A stretch of DNA of 7,118 bases. Origin: Desulfuromonadaceae bacterium (GTDB lineage: Bacteria; Desulfobacterota; Desulfuromonadia; Desulfuromonadales; Geopsychrobacteraceae). Positions 5,816 to 7,118 of the stretch are shown piece after piece (position 1 is the stretch's first letter; the number at the start of each line of letters is the position of its first letter). A program made the translations under genes and the position numbers. The stretch is from positions 1 through 7,118 of the forward strand of contig JADGED010000121.1 in NCBI GenBank assembly GCA_016744555.1, read 5' to 3'. The notes under the pieces were generated by a model that saw only the letters and a list, made by a program, of their open reading frames with translations, ran no database searches and was not told the DNA's origin.

Positions 5816-5841
5816 CACAGTGCATAAGGTTAAATACTGTG
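5816..5841. promoter_or_regulatory. Operator-like inverted repeat upstream of the second kinase
   Basis: CACAGT (5816-5821) and ACTGTG (5836-5841) form perfect 6-bp arms whose centres are 20 bp apart, about two helical turns. The site ends 14 nt before the kinase ATG. The left arm also sits in a small palindrome GCACAGTGC (5815-5823). Dimeric regulator binding is inferred from geometry only. Confidence 0.3.
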
Positions 5842-5854
5842 TTAATTTGCCTGC

Positions 5855-7118
5855 ATGCGAATAACGGTAAAACAACAAGTCCTACTGGCTCCAGCAACGA
5901 TGCTGATCCTCCTCATCCTTTTGCTTGGATTCATGCAGTACACTTACTGGAACCTAGCCTCTAAACGTCACGAAGCAAAATCGATTGGAACAACATTTGT
6001 TGCTTTAGCCGAAGCTGACATGGTTGCCAGACGCCTCCATGTTCTCCTCCGCGCCAGGCAACACACAGGCATTACAGCCCCTGAAGAGATGGCATTAGCA
6101 GCGGATCTGTATGAGCACCTTCTTAATGCAATAGAACGACTAGAACCATTTGGCTCAATAAAGAGACCAGATCAAATCTACCAGTTACTGCAGCTAGGAA
6201 AAAAACTTAACCCTGCTTACAGCCCAACATCCAACAACACCGCAGAATCGTTTGCCAGATTTAGGTCGGAGTTGGCGAAACTATCTAACCTTACCCAAAG
6301 CCACCGTAACCAGTTACGGTTGTTGCAAGAACGCGACATAGGAAAATTAGTAGAGCGGACGGCTCTGGTATCCATGTCTGTTTTAATCCTTGCCATCCTC
6401 CTTGGCATCCTCATCTCTAGCTATTTTAGTCGACGAATTCTTAAACGCATCCAGCTACTCTCCTTGAATGCTGCCAAAATTGCTGGCGGAGAGCTAGAGC
6501 TACCTACAACTCCAGACCACATTCACGACGAGCTAGACACTTTAGCTGTTTCAATAAAACGAATGACGAGAAGGCTAATAAGGGTTGTAGGAACCGAAAA
6601 ATTACTTGAAGGGGCTGAAGAAGAACGCCGACGCATAGCCATGGACCTTCACGATCAATCGTTATCTGACTTTTCTAACATTTTGCGCGAATTACAAAGC
6701 TTACCATCCAAACAAATGGACATTGAATGCACTGCTCAAGCGGACAAACTAGAGCAAAAACTGGAACTAGCGATTTCCAACTTACGTGACATAATGAACA
6801 ATCTACACCCCCAAACCCTTGATATCCTTGGGCTTGGTGCGGCAATTGAGGCGTATTTAGAACAGCATTGTGACAATGATGAACTCCCCGAATACTATCT
6901 ACATATAGACCCTAAAACCAGCAATCTTGACCTAGGGAGGGTAAAACAATTAGCCCTCTACCGTATTTGCATTGAAGCCATTCAAAACGTCATCAAACAT
7001 GCTTCTGCCTCAAGATATGAGGTCAACCTTGAACTGCGTGAAAGCACCATGGTCTTATCGGTTGAAGATAATGGCAAGGGGATGCCTAACCTCAACAACC
7101 AACATAGCGGGCATGGGC
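5855..7118 (+). CDS. NarX/DesK-type (HisKA_3) membrane sensor histidine kinase, cut by window edge
   Basis: The gene encodes a membrane sensor kinase; 421 codons are visible before the window ends. ATG at 5855 is the first start after an in-frame TAA at 5843. It gives a basic start and a first membrane helix (about 9-28, MLILLILLLGF). A later ATG at 5900 would cut into that helix. Residues about 30-168 are a mostly helical, probably periplasmic sensor region with no recognised fold. A second helix (about 170-192) leads to a HAMP linker (to about 245). The dimerisation domain carries EEERRRIAMDLHD with phosphoacceptor His266. The ATPase domain shows YRICIEAIQNVIKHA (N-box) and VEDNGKGM (G1), and the window ends at GHG, the start of G2. 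The usual DxxxQ after the histidine reads DQSLS, lacking the glutamine. The ribosome binding site is weak. Such kinases usually pair with LuxR/NarL-type regulators, so one is expected just beyond the edge. Confidence 0.92.
   Translation, partial: MRITVKQQVLLAPATMLILLILLLGFMQYTYWNLASKRHEAKSIGTTFVALAEADMVARRLHVLLRARQHTGITAPEEMALAADLYEHLLNAIERLEPFGSIKRPDQIYQLLQLGKKLNPAYSPTSNNTAESFARFRSELAKLSNLTQSHRNQLRLLQERDIGKLVERTALVSMSVLILAILLGILISSYFSRRILKRIQLLSLNAAKIAGGELELPTTPDHIHDELDTLAVSIKRMTRRLIRVVGTEKLLEGAEEERRRIAMDLHDQSLSDFSNILRELQSLPSKQMDIECTAQADKLEQKLELAISNLRDIMNNLHPQTLDILGLGAAIEAYLEQHCDNDELPEYYLHIDPKTSNLDLGRVKQLALYRICIEAIQNVIKHASASRYEVNLELRESTMVLSVEDNGKGMPNLNNQHSGHG

Noticed and set aside
5710..5964. 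Plus-strand open frame of 84 codons beginning TTG
   Set aside because: It runs through the terminator hairpin and then out of frame across the start of the membrane kinase, whose own frame has clear membrane helices and kinase motifs.
6217..6414. Minus-strand open frame of 65 codons
   Set aside because: It is antisense to the sensor and second membrane helix of the kinase and has no independent support.

Overview
The window is moderately AT-rich bacterial chromosomal DNA. It reads as a housekeeping block on the minus strand followed by a signal-transduction block on the plus strand. Gene content and protein style suggest a Gram-negative proteobacterium: DapF, PrmA, RsmE, a zinc-ribbon/RDD membrane protein and several two-component proteins. 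A deltaproteobacterium of the Desulfuromonas/Geobacter kind is my best guess. That assignment is inference from style, since there is no rRNA or other phylogenetic marker here.

Layout, left to right. Positions 1-377 (minus) hold the N-terminal 125 residues of diaminopimelate epimerase DapF, cut by the window edge. Positions 378-590 are an AT-rich gap with a plausible dapF promoter and weak terminator-like hairpins. Positions 591-3580 (minus) form a tight three-gene operon, transcribed in the order prmA, rsmE, zinc-ribbon/RDD membrane protein. The prmA stop and rsmE start are directly abutted (TAGATG), and the third gene follows 29 nt after rsmE. PrmA methylates ribosomal protein L11 and RsmE methylates 16S rRNA, so the first two genes serve ribosome modification. 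The third protein has no function I can assign.

Positions 3581-3909 are a divergent regulatory region. It has a -10 for prmA, an inverted repeat with a Fur-box-like core, a possible micro-ORF, and a -10 and strong ribosome binding site for the plus-strand gene. Positions 3910-4584 (+) encode an OmpR/PhoB-class response regulator. A strong intrinsic terminator (4613-4665) follows it. Beyond that, at 4727-5593 (+), is a histidine kinase with an intact catalytic core and HAMP-like segment but no membrane-spanning or sensory N-terminus. Positions 5594-5854 contain two stacked hairpins ending in a U-run (5701-5765) with an unusual C-rich loop. These are either a plain terminator, a small RNA, or an attenuator leader for the next gene. 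Positions 5855-7118 (+) encode a second, unrelated kinase of the NarX/DesK type. It has two membrane segments flanking about 140 periplasmic residues and is cut by the right edge.

The most notable signals are the apparently decapitated kinase separated from its regulator by a terminator, the tandem hairpin element between the kinases, the Fur-like palindrome in the divergent promoter region, and the zinc-ribbon/acidic-linker/RDD architecture. I found no mobile element, CRISPR array, tRNA or rRNA.
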